A stretch of 64,000 nt of DNA from Spirochaetes bacterium ADurb.Bin133 (lineage in GTDB: Bacteria; Spirochaetota; GWE2-31-10; MWDO01), in the NCBI GenBank assembly GCA_002070605.1, contig MWDO01000005.1:27234-91233 (forward strand), read 5' to 3'. The translations under genes were made by a program, and so were the position numbers. This document shows positions 1-8,517 of this stretch, piece after piece. The number at the start of each line of letters is the position of its first letter. The first letter of the stretch is position 1. The notes beneath the pieces were generated by a model, which was not told the DNA's origin, ran no database searches, and saw only the letters and a program-made list of their open reading frames with translations.

Positions 1-36
1 TATGTTGACTATCGGGATAAAGGCGTATCAAAAGTT

Positions 37-1134
37 TTAGTTAATTCCGGTAAACGAGAAGTCGATTTTAGAAAAATTCAGATTGTTGTCGGCGTATAGC
101 AGGTAGACGTAATTATCGCGATATTCCGCGCTCATCGAAATAACCGGGAACAGCGACTCCGCAATTTTGTCTTCGCTCCATTTGTTTTGTTTGACGTTCT
201 TTTTGTAAATTATAGAGATATAAAATTTGGTATCGACGCCGGAAGATTCGCGATCCGACGTAGAAATAAAGAATATCGGCTCGTTCTCGGCAATTACAAA
301 ATCAAAACAGTGTATCCCGTGAAAATATCCGATTTTTTGCGTTTTAGATTTGCCGTCGATAAACTGCGCCGAATAGTCTTCATTTGAGTAATAGAGAACG
401 ACTGGGACTTTATTATCGTCGAGTTTGACGCGGTATTCTTTAACTCCTTTAGTTATAGATACCGCCTCAAGCGGCGCAAAACTATACTCCTTTTCATAGT
501 TAATTCGGACTGTGTTTCTGATTAAAGCGCCGTTTGATATATAAAAAAGGTAGAATAAATTTGAGTATTTTTCCTTAATTATTTTTATATTATAACAGTC
601 CGTCGCGTCGATATTTAATTCGGCGGTTATATCGGTTTTATCAAGAATGTATGCGTTTAGTCTGTTTTTTAAATAAATTATAAAGACTTTGTTATCGTGC
701 AGAAACGCCGCGTACTCTTTGGGGTCTATGTTTAACGTCTCAACCGTCCAATTATCAGATTTTTTGTCTCTCTGTATAATTTTAAAAATTTTATTTTTTT
801 CTTCTATATAATCTTCATACAATACGTATTCCTTATCGGCGTCTTTCAAATAGACGTGGTAACCCAGATTTGAGTTGTATTTATTTTCAGAATCAATTTT
901 ATCGATAAATTTGGGTCGAAATTCGCCTTCGTTTAAATCCAAATATTTTAGACTCAACGTCCTCTCGTCGGAATAAATTCCGGTCGCCCGATCCCCCGAT
1001 ATGTCTGCGGAAATATATCCCGTATATAGCTCATCGTCTAATATCCTATTGCTGATATGATCGGCGACCGAACCCTTACCGGCCGGAAAACAAGTAGTAA
1101 AAAACAGTATAAACAGCGCTAAGTATTTTTTCAT
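37..1134 (-). CDS. Exported protein of unknown function (possible lipoprotein)
   Basis: 365 residues starting MKKYLALFILFFTTC, a short charged N-terminus and hydrophobic core typical of an export signal. Cys15 may be a lipidation site, although FTTC is a loose lipobox. The rest is rich in short Tyr/Ile/Asp beta-strand-like stretches with charged turns, which would suit a beta-propeller or other all-beta fold, but I recognise no family. The stop is complete at the left edge, so the gene is whole. It stands alone: a repeat array lies upstream and the window edge downstream. There is no strong ribosome site before the start. Function is not assigned. Confidence 0.75.
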   Translation of the reverse strand: MKKYLALFILFFTTCFPAGKGSVADHISNRILDDELYTGYISADISGDRATGIYSDERTLSLKYLDLNEGEFRPKFIDKIDSENKYNSNLGYHVYLKDADKEYVLYEDYIEEKNKIFKIIQRDKKSDNWTVETLNIDPKEYAAFLHDNKVFIIYLKNRLNAYILDKTDITAELNIDATDCYNIKIIKEKYSNLFYLFYISNGALIRNTVRINYEKEYSFAPLEAVSITKGVKEYRVKLDDNKVPVVLYYSNEDYSAQFIDGKSKTQKIGYFHGIHCFDFVIAENEPIFFISTSDRESSGVDTKFYISIIYKKNVKQNKWSEDKIAESLFPVISMSAEYRDNYVYLLYADNNLNFSKIDFSFTGIN

Positions 1135-1242
1135 AAATTTATTATCGAAGAATTCCCGGATTTATTTATTTTTTTACTGAAATAATGGTATTAAATATAC
1201 TTCGCTCGGCTCGGTATGACGATTTCCCGCAAATTAAAAGAG

Positions 1243-1485
1243 ACCGGTCTTTTGGGGCGGGAAAATCGGCGCATATGTGTCAAATAAATAAATCGGCGCA
1301 TATGCGCCGCGCCGTTCCTCGATAAATAAATTGGACACATATGCGCCGCGTCGATAACGCGCGACAATTGTCGTATAAAAATTTGACACATATGGGCCGC
1401 GCTGCTCCCTGATATAAAATGACACATATGGGCTACATAACCGTCGCGGCTACTCCCCGATGGAAATTTGACGCATATGCGCCAG
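1243..1485 (+). repeat. CATATG palindrome array R1
   Basis: Six CATATG centres at 1272, 1299, 1338, 1389, 1425 and 1474, mostly in the context GACACATATG or GCGCATATGCGC, separated by 27-51 bp. One CGACAATTGTCG palindrome lies at 1362-1373, preceded by TCGATAACGCG. The array begins with an arm reading ACCGGTCTTTTGGGGCGGG at 1242-1260. It fills most of the 1135-1729 gap. Short ORFs run through it in several frames, but they only translate the repeat. Confidence 0.85.
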
Positions 1486-1668
1486 ATATTTTTTTTCTCA
1501 TTATTTTTAAAAATATATTGAAATATTTTTAGTATTAATTTAAATTTAACAGCGAAAACCAAGCGCGTCTTTTATACCAAGCCGGTTCAGGATGCGTTTT
1601 AAGGCTCAGATATATTGTAGTTAGATAAAATGCAACGGCTAAGGCCTTCTCTTTTTTCTTTGGGGGGT

Positions 1669-1686
1669 CTCGGCATCCTTGCCGAG
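1669..1686. other. Small hairpin upstream of the adenylate cyclase gene
   Basis: CTCGGCA (1669-1675) and TGCCGAG (1680-1686) form a perfect 7-bp stem with a 4-nt loop, just after a G-run. It lies 43 bp before the cyclase start. It could be a leader structure or a remnant of the neighbouring repeat family. The rest of 1490-1729 shows nothing I can name. Confidence 0.35.
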
Positions 1687-1729
1687 GAGAAAAATATTTG
1701 ACTCTTTTTAGATTATTAAGGTTGTCAGA

Positions 1730-3847
1730 ATGAAAAAATATTTATTTGTTTTAATTTTGATTTCTCTTTCAAAACTCTTTTCTTTAGAACCGGTTATTAT
1801 AAACGATAAAACGGAATCAATCCAAATTGGAAAATATCTTGAAGTGTTTGAAGATCCTTCATGCGAACTAACAATAGAGGATATTATAAAACCTGAATAT
1901 CAAAATAAATTTATTTTGAGTGATGATAACAGAGTTAATAAGGGTAAATCTCAATCTGTCTTTTGGTTTAAATTAAAAATTCTTGTAACAGAAAATATTA
2001 ATGATAGTTTAATTTTAGAATCTACTTGGCCTTTATATGATGTCATAAATATATATTATAAAGATGATGATGTACTAATAAAAAAATATTATGGAAATAT
2101 TTTCCCTTTTAATCAAAGAGAAATCAATAGTATTAATTTCTCTTTTGAAATACCTTATGAAATAATGAAGGTGAAAGAGATTTATATTTCTATAAAAACA
2201 GATACAAGCGTTCAACTTCCATTAAAAGTACATAAAAAAGAAATATTTCTCGAAAAGGAAAAATTTGAATTGATATTATTCGGTCTTTTTATAGGAATAT
2301 TTTTAGTAATGATTGTTTACAACTTAATTTTATATATTTTTATAAAAGATTTTTCTTATTTATTTTATGTAATATATGAATTTACATATTTGTTATTTCA
2401 ACTTTCGTATTTAGGTTTTTCATATAAATATTTTTGGCCTGAAAATCTGTGGTTTAGTCTTCATTCAATGCCATTATTTTTAGGTTTAGGAATGATGTGT
2501 TATTTATTATATTCTCAAATATTTCTAAAAATTAAATTATATAGTAAAATTTTAAATCTAATATTCTATGTATTTGAAATAATAATATTAGTTTTTACAT
2601 TATTGACCTTATATACAATATTTACGCCGCTAAAAATTATAAATTTTTTGGGGATTTTTACTTTATTTCTCATATTATTTGGTAGCATTTTTGTTTTAGT
2701 AAAAGGTAATAAATCGGCTCGATATTTTTTAATAGGATGGTCATTTTTTATTATAGGAAGTCTTTTAGTAACATTAAAGGCGGTTGGGTATGTATCAAAT
2801 AATATAATAACTTCATATCCAATGCAAATAGGTTCAATTTTTGAAGTAATACTTTTATCAATTGCATTATCAGACAGATATAATATTATGAAAAAAGAAA
2901 AAGAAGATTCTCAGCAATTAGCGCTTGAAACTCAAACAAAATTAAAAAGTGAAGCAGAAAGAAGATTAAAAATAACAGAAATTTACACGCGCCGTTCAAT
3001 CGTAGAAAAAATAGAAAAGGGCGAAGACCCAACGAATTACAAACCGGAAAATAAACGAATAACGATTTTATTTTCCGACATTCGCGACTTTACAACAATT
3101 TCTGAAAATCTATCGGCAATTGAAACGGTAGAATTATTAAATTCCTACTTTAACGAAATGAATGATTGTATAATGCAGCTTGGCGGCGAAATTGATAAAC
3201 TAATCGGCGATTGCATAATGGCTTTGTTTGACGATCCGGATAAGTCAATCCATTCTGCAATTCAAATGAGAGAAAAATTAATAACTTTCAATCTTCAAAA
3301 CAAAACAAAATTGCGTGTAAATAACGGAATTGGTATAAATTACGGCGAAGTAGTTCTCGGAAATATTGGTTCAAAAACAAAAATGGATTATACTGTTATT
3401 GGCGATATTGTTAATTCTGCAAGCAGGATTGAGTCGTTAACAAAATATTACGGACTTCCGATTATTATTTCCGAAGAACTCAAAAATTCTTTAAAAGAAA
3501 ATTACAAAATTCGGTTTATAGACGAAGTTTTAGTAAAAGGTAAAAAACAACCGACAAGAATTTATGAAGTTTTTGATTATGAAAAGCCTGAAATTACTGA
3601 AATGAAATGTAATTACAATGATGAATTGATTAAAACTTTTGATTTATATAAACAAGGTAATTTTCAAGAAACAATAAAAATATACAAAAAATTAATAGGA
3701 AAAGCCAAAAACCACAGTTATTTAAAAAATAAATGTTCTGATCCTCTGTTAAACTTTTATTTGGATAGATGTATAAAATTGCAAGAGCAAAAAGAAGCAG
3801 GATTATTGGATAATTGGAACGGCGTGTATGAATTCTTGGATAAGTGA
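1730..3847 (+). CDS. Membrane adenylate cyclase with 7TMR-DISM sensor
   Basis: 705 residues. A signal peptide (1-19) leads into a periplasmic 7TMR-DISMED2-type beta domain (about 25-165), seven membrane helices (about 180-385), a short linker helix and a class III nucleotidyl cyclase domain (about 435-615). The metal-binding aspartates are visible in FSDIRDF (Asp450) and IGD (Asp494). Lys490 and Thr555 (DYTVIGD) occupy the purine-selecting positions seen in bacterial ATP cyclases, and VNSASR supplies the Asn and Arg for the transition state. A helical tail follows. It should make cAMP in response to an extracytoplasmic ligand that is not identifiable. Its N-terminal two thirds are markedly AT-rich with AAA/AAT/ATA codons, unlike the neighbouring leftward genes, and an attC-like structure follows it, so it may be acquired. 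RBS AAGG sits 8 nt before the ATG. Confidence 0.9.
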   Translation: MKKYLFVLILISLSKLFSLEPVIINDKTESIQIGKYLEVFEDPSCELTIEDIIKPEYQNKFILSDDNRVNKGKSQSVFWFKLKILVTENINDSLILESTWPLYDVINIYYKDDDVLIKKYYGNIFPFNQREINSINFSFEIPYEIMKVKEIYISIKTDTSVQLPLKVHKKEIFLEKEKFELILFGLFIGIFLVMIVYNLILYIFIKDFSYLFYVIYEFTYLLFQLSYLGFSYKYFWPENLWFSLHSMPLFLGLGMMCYLLYSQIFLKIKLYSKILNLIFYVFEIIILVFTLLTLYTIFTPLKIINFLGIFTLFLILFGSIFVLVKGNKSARYFLIGWSFFIIGSLLVTLKAVGYVSNNIITSYPMQIGSIFEVILLSIALSDRYNIMKKEKEDSQQLALETQTKLKSEAERRLKITEIYTRRSIVEKIEKGEDPTNYKPENKRITILFSDIRDFTTISENLSAIETVELLNSYFNEMNDCIMQLGGEIDKLIGDCIMALFDDPDKSIHSAIQMREKLITFNLQNKTKLRVNNGIGINYGEVVLGNIGSKTKMDYTVIGDIVNSASRIESLTKYYGLPIIISEELKNSLKENYKIRFIDEVLVKGKKQPTRIYEVFDYEKPEITEMKCNYNDELIKTFDLYKQGNFQETIKIYKKLIGKAKNHSYLKNKCSDPLLNFYLDRCIKLQEQKEAGLLDNWNGVYEFLDK

Positions 3848-3856
3848 GTAACATTT

Positions 3857-3882
3857 GCGGCGTCCGCGCCGCGATTTTATGG
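3857..3882 (+). terminator. Possible terminator after the adenylate cyclase
   Basis: GCGGCG (3857-3862) and CGCCGC (3867-3872) form a perfect 6-bp GC stem with a 4-nt loop, followed by GATTTTATGG. The T-run is short, so this is a weak intrinsic terminator at best. Confidence 0.4.
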
Positions 3883-3903
3883 TATTTCGTAGCTGTATCC
3901 ATC

Positions 3904-4049
3904 GACTAACAGCCGGTTGCCGGTTTACCCAAATTTGACGGCGATTTTTGAGATTATTGTTGATTTTTGGTGTTATTTGTAGTATTTGTTAGTTATATTT
4001 AGATTTATATAAGCCGGCCGTCGACTTCGACAACCGGCGGGCGTTAGGC
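3904..4049. repeat. attC-like inverted repeat (integron cassette recombination site candidate)
   Basis: The left end reads GACTAAC then AGCCGGTTG (3904-3919). The right end reads CAACCGGC (4031-4038) then GCG and GTTAGGC (4043-4049). GTTAGGC fits the R' core GTTRRRY, GACTAAC differs from the R'' core RYYYAAC at one base, and the inner arms GCCGGTTG/CAACCGGC are exact complements. The total of about 146 bp is within the attC range. A new small ORF starts 26 bp beyond, as in a gene cassette. Against it: the spacing between core and inner boxes is unequal, and no integrase gene or second good attC is in view. Confidence 0.4.
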
Positions 4050-4075
4050 GCAATGCCAAAACCAAGAGTTTGAAT

Positions 4076-4225
4076 ATGAAACAAGATAAAATAATATTTA
4101 AAAATAGGTTTTTAACAACATTAACATATATATTTATGGCGTTTTGTTTGATAAACTGCATCGCTCAAAGGTTGATCGATGAGAGAGGAAAGTATCCCGA
4201 TGAGTCAATCATATGCGTCAAATAA
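4076..4225 (+). pseudogene. Truncated lipoprotein gene cut by a repeat array
   Basis: An ATG at 4076 opens a 49-codon frame whose N-terminus has a basic start, a hydrophobic core and the sequence FCLINC, a good spirochaete-style lipobox with Asn at -1. After about 40 residues the frame runs straight into repeat array R2 (first CATATG at 4210) and stops at 4225. A mature lipoprotein this short is unlikely, so I read it as the 5' remnant of a gene interrupted by the array. The alternative is a chance ORF, since the ribosome site is weak. Confidence 0.4.
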
Positions 4226-4438
4226 ATAAATTGGACGCATATGCGCCGCGCCGTTCCTCGATATAAAATGACACATATGCGCCGCGTCGCTCCTCGATGA
4301 ATAAATTGGCGCATATGCGCCGCGCCGCTCCTTGATATAAAATGACACATATGCGCCGCGTCGATAACGCGCGACGACTGTTTCGTAAAATGACACATAT
4401 GCGCCGATTATTTTTTATCCCCAAAAAGCCCGGCGGGG
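4205..4438 (+). repeat. CATATG palindrome array R2
   Basis: Six CATATG centres at 4210, 4238, 4274, 4312, 4348 and 4396, spaced 28, 36, 38, 36 and 48 bp. Units read GACACATATGCGCCGCG followed by a spacer such as TCGCTCCTCGATATAAAA. A degenerate copy of the TCGATAACGCG-CGACAATTGTCG module lies at 4361-4385. The right end has an arm CCCCAAAAAGCCCGGCGGGG (4419-4438), only 8 bp from the stop of the ygiQ-like gene. Confidence 0.85.
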
Positions 4439-4445
4439 AGTCTAT

Positions 4446-6101
4446 TTATTTTAACAACTTTTCTAATATCTCTCTTTGGGGGTTATTCTTTGAGGAGAGG
4501 CGCGGCGCGGATATTTCATTTCCGTCGCAGTCTCTTTCGGCGTAGAACATAGCGGTCGCCAAAGTCGCGGGGGTGGGGGTAAAATCTTGATGGCGCAGAC
4601 TTTTGACGCCGTTTTTCTTCAAAAACGCGCCGAGTTTTTTTACCGAGTCGAGAGAACTTCCCGGAAAGGAGAGTATTATATACGGAATGATTTGATATTT
4701 TAAGTTATTATCTTTTTTTATTTTATCAAACAGCCGTAAGAATTTTTCGAAGGCGGCGTTCGGCGGTTTTTTCATCAGTTTAAGAATTTTGTCGTCTGTA
4801 TGCTCCGGCGCGATTTTGAGACGTCCGGAGGTCGCGTTTTTTATTATCCACTCCGTCTCTTTTGTTTTTTTCAGCGATAAGTCGTGTCTCAAGCCGGAGC
4901 CGACGAAAATTTTAAATTCGGGGAATCTCCTTTTTAGGAATTTTAGCGCTATAAGATAGTCGTCGTTTATCTCGAGATTGGGACAAATTTGGGGATAGAG
5001 GCACGAAGGCGACTTGCACCAACCGATTTTGCATGAGAGTCCGTACATATTCGCCGTTGGTCCTCCTACGTCGGTAATAGTTCCGTGGAATGATTTGAGT
5101 TCGGAGAGGTTCGCTATCTCGCGCTCTATCGAACTTAAACTTCGCGAAGTAACGATTGGTCCTTGATGAAGCGTTATGGCGCAGAAGGAGCAGCGGCCAA
5201 AACAGCCGCGATGGGATACTATCGAGTCTTTTATCATACGCCATGCCGGAATTCGTTCGCAGTAATCGGGGTAATCTTTTCTGTAAGGAAGCGAATATAC
5301 TTCGTCAAGTTCGGAGCGCGAAAGCGGAGCGTTTGGAGGATAGACGACGACGTATTCGTTATCCTGTTTTTGGACAAGAATATCCGATTTATCCCAAACC
5401 ATGTTCTCTTCCATAATAGAGGTCGTTTTTATTAATAGGGATTTGTCTTTGAGAATATCGTTATACGAAGGGAGTTCGATAAATTTTCCCAAGTCGTCGA
5501 TATTTTTTTTCTTTACCGCCGTTCCCCGTACGCCGTCGAGCGATAGTCCGCTTGATAATCTTTTTGCGATTTCGACGATCGCTTTCTCTCCCATCGAATA
5601 TACGATAATATCCGCTTTTGAGTCGATCAATATCGATTTGCGGATTTTTTGCTGAACGTAGTCGTAATGAGCGGCTCTTCGGAGCGACGCTTCGATGCCG
5701 CCGAGGACGACGGGGACGTTTTTATATCTCTTTTTAAAGTACGAAGTATAGAATATCGTCGCTCTATCGGGTCTTTTTCGCGCTCCGTTTTCAAAATACG
5801 GTTCGCCGTCCAGCGAAAAGTCGTCGGTTTTTCTGATATTTCGCGAGCTTGTATAATTTGAAACGACGCTGTCCATATTTCCCGAAGTTATTCCGATAAA
5901 AAGTTTTACCTCCGGCAGAGTTTCGAGATAACTGTCGATATAGTATTCCGGTTGCGAGACTATGCATACCGAAAAACCGGCGAACTCTATCACGCGCGCG
6001 ATAATCGCTATGCCGAAGGACGGACAGTCGATATATGCGTCGCCGGAAACGAGTAGAACGTCGACGGCGTCCGTTTTTTTATCGGGAAGATAGTGGATCA
6101 T
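4446..6101 (-). CDS. ygiQ: YgiQ-family radical SAM protein
   Basis: 551 residues. The N-terminal half carries the family's VSGDAYIDCPSFG opening and a cobalamin-domain-like Rossmann region. The radical SAM core has the CFGRCSFC motif (CxxxCxxC) that binds the [4Fe-4S] cluster, about residue 300, followed by GGPTANMYG and APEHTDD, both YgiQ hallmarks. It is shorter than E. coli YgiQ, apparently lacking most of the C-terminal extension. The reaction catalysed by this family is not established. The start overlaps the end of the upstream amidohydrolase gene by 23 bp, so the two are co-transcribed and probably translationally coupled. Repeat array R2 abuts its 3' end. Confidence 0.92.
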   Translation of the reverse strand: MIHYLPDKKTDAVDVLLVSGDAYIDCPSFGIAIIARVIEFAGFSVCIVSQPEYYIDSYLETLPEVKLFIGITSGNMDSVVSNYTSSRNIRKTDDFSLDGEPYFENGARKRPDRATIFYTSYFKKRYKNVPVVLGGIEASLRRAAHYDYVQQKIRKSILIDSKADIIVYSMGEKAIVEIAKRLSSGLSLDGVRGTAVKKKNIDDLGKFIELPSYNDILKDKSLLIKTTSIMEENMVWDKSDILVQKQDNEYVVVYPPNAPLSRSELDEVYSLPYRKDYPDYCERIPAWRMIKDSIVSHRGCFGRCSFCAITLHQGPIVTSRSLSSIEREIANLSELKSFHGTITDVGGPTANMYGLSCKIGWCKSPSCLYPQICPNLEINDDYLIALKFLKRRFPEFKIFVGSGLRHDLSLKKTKETEWIIKNATSGRLKIAPEHTDDKILKLMKKPPNAAFEKFLRLFDKIKKDNNLKYQIIPYIILSFPGSSLDSVKKLGAFLKKNGVKSLRHQDFTPTPATLATAMFYAERDCDGNEISAPRLSSKNNPQREILEKLLK

Positions 6102-6900
6102 AATATTTTCTCAAAAAATTCTCGCCGTTTTTATAAAAAATTTTCTCTTTATAATCGCTCGATATATTTAGACCGTCTATAAAATCGATTTGTTGTTTTT
6201 GAGAGAGCCACGGCGAGTCGCTTCCAAATAAAAAAAACTCGTCGTTATGTTTTGACAAAATTTTATCTCTAAGCGCCGGCTCTATCTCGTGAATAAACGA
6301 GGTATCAAAGTAGAGGTTTTTGCCCGAAAGGAGAGCGAGGACGTTATCCCAATCTTTCCAACTTCCCATATGGCTCGCTATAATTGTAAGCCGCGGAAAT
6401 TCTTTTAATATTTTTGCGATACGAAAAGGCGCGGCGTTGTCCTGTTTGCCGAACGCTATATCGTAACCGGCGTGGAATAGTATAAAAATCTCTTCGGTTT
6501 GAAGACGATCGTAAATATCAAATAAATTCTCGTCGTCGATAAAAAAATTCTGATATAGAGGGTGCAACTTTATTCCCCGAAAACCGGATTTTTTTATAGC
6601 TTCGACGTCGCTTTGCCAATTTGGATTGTTTGGGTAGAACGAAGCGAGCGGAAGAATTCTATCCGATCGTATCTCGCCGGACCATTTCAAAATCGACGCG
6701 ATCTGTTCCGGTTTTGTGGCGATATTGGCGACTAAAGATTTATCTACGCCGGCGCCGTCCATAGAGGCGAGCAGTTCCTTGATCGAGCCCATGTGAAACG
6801 GTTTGTACTCGCCGCTATGCTCGGCGAGTTTTGTAACGGCTTTTTCCGCTAAAAAATCCGGAAACGCGTGAGTATGAAAATCTATAATCTTACTATTCAT
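6079..6900 (-). CDS. Amidohydrolase family 2 (TIM-barrel metal-dependent hydrolase)
   Basis: 273 residues from the ATG at 6900, chosen because AGGA lies about 8 nt upstream. A longer open frame continues into repeat array R3 and translates only repeat sequence. Motifs fit the PF04909 family: the HxH metal pair in DFHTHAFPDF near the N-terminus, GIKLHPLYQ, HAGYDIAFG, ASHMGSW and the late metal Asp in GSDSPW. The family includes decarboxylases and hydrolases, and the substrate cannot be told from sequence. It is first in a two-gene operon with the YgiQ-type radical SAM gene. Confidence 0.88.
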   Translation of the reverse strand: MNSKIIDFHTHAFPDFLAEKAVTKLAEHSGEYKPFHMGSIKELLASMDGAGVDKSLVANIATKPEQIASILKWSGEIRSDRILPLASFYPNNPNWQSDVEAIKKSGFRGIKLHPLYQNFFIDDENLFDIYDRLQTEEIFILFHAGYDIAFGKQDNAAPFRIAKILKEFPRLTIIASHMGSWKDWDNVLALLSGKNLYFDTSFIHEIEPALRDKILSKHNDEFFLFGSDSPWLSQKQQIDFIDGLNISSDYKEKIFYKNGENFLRKYYDPLSSR

Positions 6901-6957
6901 CGTTTTATTCCTAATACCTTCTTTCATAATTAAATCTTTCGCCGCTCCCGCAGTCGC

Positions 6958-7140
6958 GCCTGCGGCGCATATGCGCCAAATTGCCCTGCGGTATAAAATT
7001 GCGCCATATGTGTCAATATTTCCCGCGACAAAAAATTGCAACATATGTGTCAATATTTCTTGCGACAAAAAATTGCAACATATGTGTCAATATTGCGTCG
7101 AATTTTTTTTGCGACAATTGTCGCGCGTTATCGGCGCGAT
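6958..7140 (-). repeat. CATATG palindrome array R3 (reverse orientation)
   Basis: CATATG centres at 6968, 7005, 7042 and 7079. The last three are exactly 37 bp apart and form two near-identical 37-bp tandem units containing GCGACAAAAAATTGCAACATA. CGACAATTGTCG at 7112-7123 is followed by CGCGTTATCG, the reverse of the order in R1, R6 and R10, so this array is inverted. Between it and 7277 I see only AT-rich sequence. Confidence 0.85.
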
Positions 7141-7276
7141 CTTGGCCGAATAAATTTTCCGTTAGTATAAAATTTAGTAATATACGCGTCAAGAAATAAT
7201 TGTAAATTTGCATAATAATTTTGTAATGAAATAAAATAAAAAAATTACAAAAAATTTATAAATTGTTATTTTTTTG

Positions 7277-7305
7277 TTGACTTATTATTTTTTTACTCTT
7301 ATAAT
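7277..7305 (+). promoter_or_regulatory. Sigma-70 type promoter of the starch-binding operon
   Basis: TTGACT (7277-7282), a 17-bp spacer and a perfect TATAAT (7300-7305). The predicted start near 7312 leaves a leader of about 50 nt containing AAAGCCTATGGGG and an AAGGAGGAG ribosome site before the first gene. Confidence 0.75.
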
Positions 7306-7364
7306 GATTTTTAAATAATAAAAGCCTATGGGGTTTTTGTAAAAAAAAAGGAGGAGATTCTATA

Positions 7365-7802
7365 ATGAAGAAACTTAATGCGTTTTTATCTCTAGCCGTT
7401 ATTATCGCTATGCTTAGCGTAGGTTGTACAAGCGGCGGAGAGACGAAGAAAAAAGCTAGCGAAGCCGATCCTAGAGTGGGATTTGAAGTTAAAGGCGACA
7501 AGGTGATTTTCTCATTGCACACAGCCGTTTACGGCGGACAGATATTGGACGAGATTGAGAGCGTAACGGTAGCCGGCGAATTCAACGGCTGGGATACCGC
7601 CGCAGCAGATTGGCAAGCGTCGGACGACGACGGCGACGGAATATGGACTTTAGAGAAGACCTTAGCCGAAGCTCCTTGCGGGTCTAAGTTTAAATTTGTT
7701 GTGAACCAAGTCGATTGGATGCAACCTCCAACGGAGATTGACAAAAAATATTTGACCGACGACGGATTTGGCGGATTTAATTTAGTTTTAGCTTGCGAAT
7801 AA
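7365..7802 (+). CDS. Lipoprotein with CBM48/AMPK-type glycogen-binding domain
   Basis: 145 residues. Signal peptide with lipobox SVGC (Cys21), then a short linker. Residues about 40-145 form an Ig-like starch/glycogen-binding module of the CBM48/AMPK1 type: VTVAGEFNGWD, a DDDGDGIWTLEKTL strand pair and KFKFVVNQVDW are the typical landmarks, with aromatic residues for glucan binding. It probably sits on a membrane surface and holds alpha-glucan. It is the first gene after the strong promoter at 7277. A hairpin with a T-run follows it, so it may be made in excess over the downstream genes. Confidence 0.8.
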   Translation: MKKLNAFLSLAVIIAMLSVGCTSGGETKKKASEADPRVGFEVKGDKVIFSLHTAVYGGQILDEIESVTVAGEFNGWDTAAADWQASDDDGDGIWTLEKTLAEAPCGSKFKFVVNQVDWMQPPTEIDKKYLTDDGFGGFNLVLACE

Positions 7803-7810
7803 TGATTTAA

Positions 7811-7852
7811 AAAAATTGGTAAGGGTTGTATAATCTTTGCCAATTTTTTTTT
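7811..7852 (+). terminator. Intrinsic terminator or attenuator inside the starch-binding operon
   Basis: TTGGTAAGG (7816-7824) pairs with CTTTGCCAA (7835-7843), including two G-U pairs. It is flanked by an A-run and followed by eight or more T residues. Since the next gene begins 23 bp later without its own clear promoter, it probably acts as a partial terminator. Confidence 0.6.
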
Positions 7853-7874
7853 AAATTTTTAATAGGAGGTAATG

Positions 7875-8462
7875 ATGAAGAGGATTGTGAATTTGTTTCA
7901 AATTTTAACTCTTTCTTTGATTATAGTTTTGACTTCTTGTCAAGTATTTACGAAAGACGGCGACATGATGTATGATTATAACGGGGTTTACGTTTTGGAA
8001 GCTCCGGTAACAAATCCTTCTTTTACCAAGGAAGAGATATCTAACAGAGTGGCAAAGAGAGACGACGGCGTATGGATATTGGCTGATTTAGATAAATCCG
8101 TATGGTTTACCGGCGGGATTGTTATGGATTATTTCGGATATCCTAACTGGACTCAAACTCCAAACGGAGTCGCGATGGATCCTATAGGATCTTTTGGAAG
8201 TAAGACTGTGTACGGTTTTTTTATATCAAATGAAGATATAGAGTCGTTGGCGGGTAAGGTCAGCGATTCGGATTGTATCAAACAGTATGGAGTCCCAAAA
8301 GGTTGTTTGGCTTTTAAATTTAAAACAGACGGAGCGTGGACTGGGCAGTTTGCTTGCGACGAGGGGACGCCCTATCACTTAAAGGGATCGTCCGGTCCTT
8401 TTATCAACTGCGTATTAGATTTAACAAAGCCGGACGCAGACCCTCCATATTCGCCGAATTAA
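7875..8462 (+). CDS. Lipoprotein of unknown function in the starch-binding operon
   Basis: 195 residues from the second of two adjacent ATGs; AGGAGG is 5 nt before it but only 2 nt before the first. Signal peptide with lipobox LTSC (Cys22). The mature part is rich in Trp, Tyr and Gly, and FTGGIVMDYFGYPNW resembles the aromatic opening of the carbohydrate-binding modules encoded nearby (compare FRGNFSGW in the 13483 gene). Two cysteines in the C-terminal third could form a disulphide. I recognise no family. Its position suggests a role in glucan capture. Confidence 0.7.
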   Translation: MKRIVNLFQILTLSLIIVLTSCQVFTKDGDMMYDYNGVYVLEAPVTNPSFTKEEISNRVAKRDDGVWILADLDKSVWFTGGIVMDYFGYPNWTQTPNGVAMDPIGSFGSKTVYGFFISNEDIESLAGKVSDSDCIKQYGVPKGCLAFKFKTDGAWTGQFACDEGTPYHLKGSSGPFINCVLDLTKPDADPPYSPN

Positions 8463-8517
8463 TAGTTCGGGGCGAATTTGATAAAATATAACTATTTAAG
8501 GTATTAGAGGAGGAAAA

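Noticed and set aside
1191..1562. Open frame of 123 codons on the minus strand, and similar short frames at 4165-4424, 6971-7213, 25584-25820, 32854-33120 and 37435-37629
   Set aside because: They translate the CATATG arrays in several overlapping frames (repeated AHMR or AHMC words). No ribosome site, no independent composition; they are by-products of the repeat.
1544..1632. Possible second attC site (ATTTAAC ... GTTAGAT) before the adenylate cyclase
   Set aside because: The outer words fit the core consensus, but the inner boxes are not complementary, so no hairpin forms. Such 7-mers occur by chance in AT-rich DNA.
3630..3902. 90-codon minus-strand frame overlapping the end of the cyclase gene
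   Set aside because: Shadow of AT-rich coding sequence with no ribosome site and no support from context.
6990..7090. CRISPR-like look of R3 and the other arrays
   Set aside because: The repeats are palindromes of 14-37 bp separated by similar, not unique, spacers, unit spacing is irregular elsewhere, and no cas gene is present.
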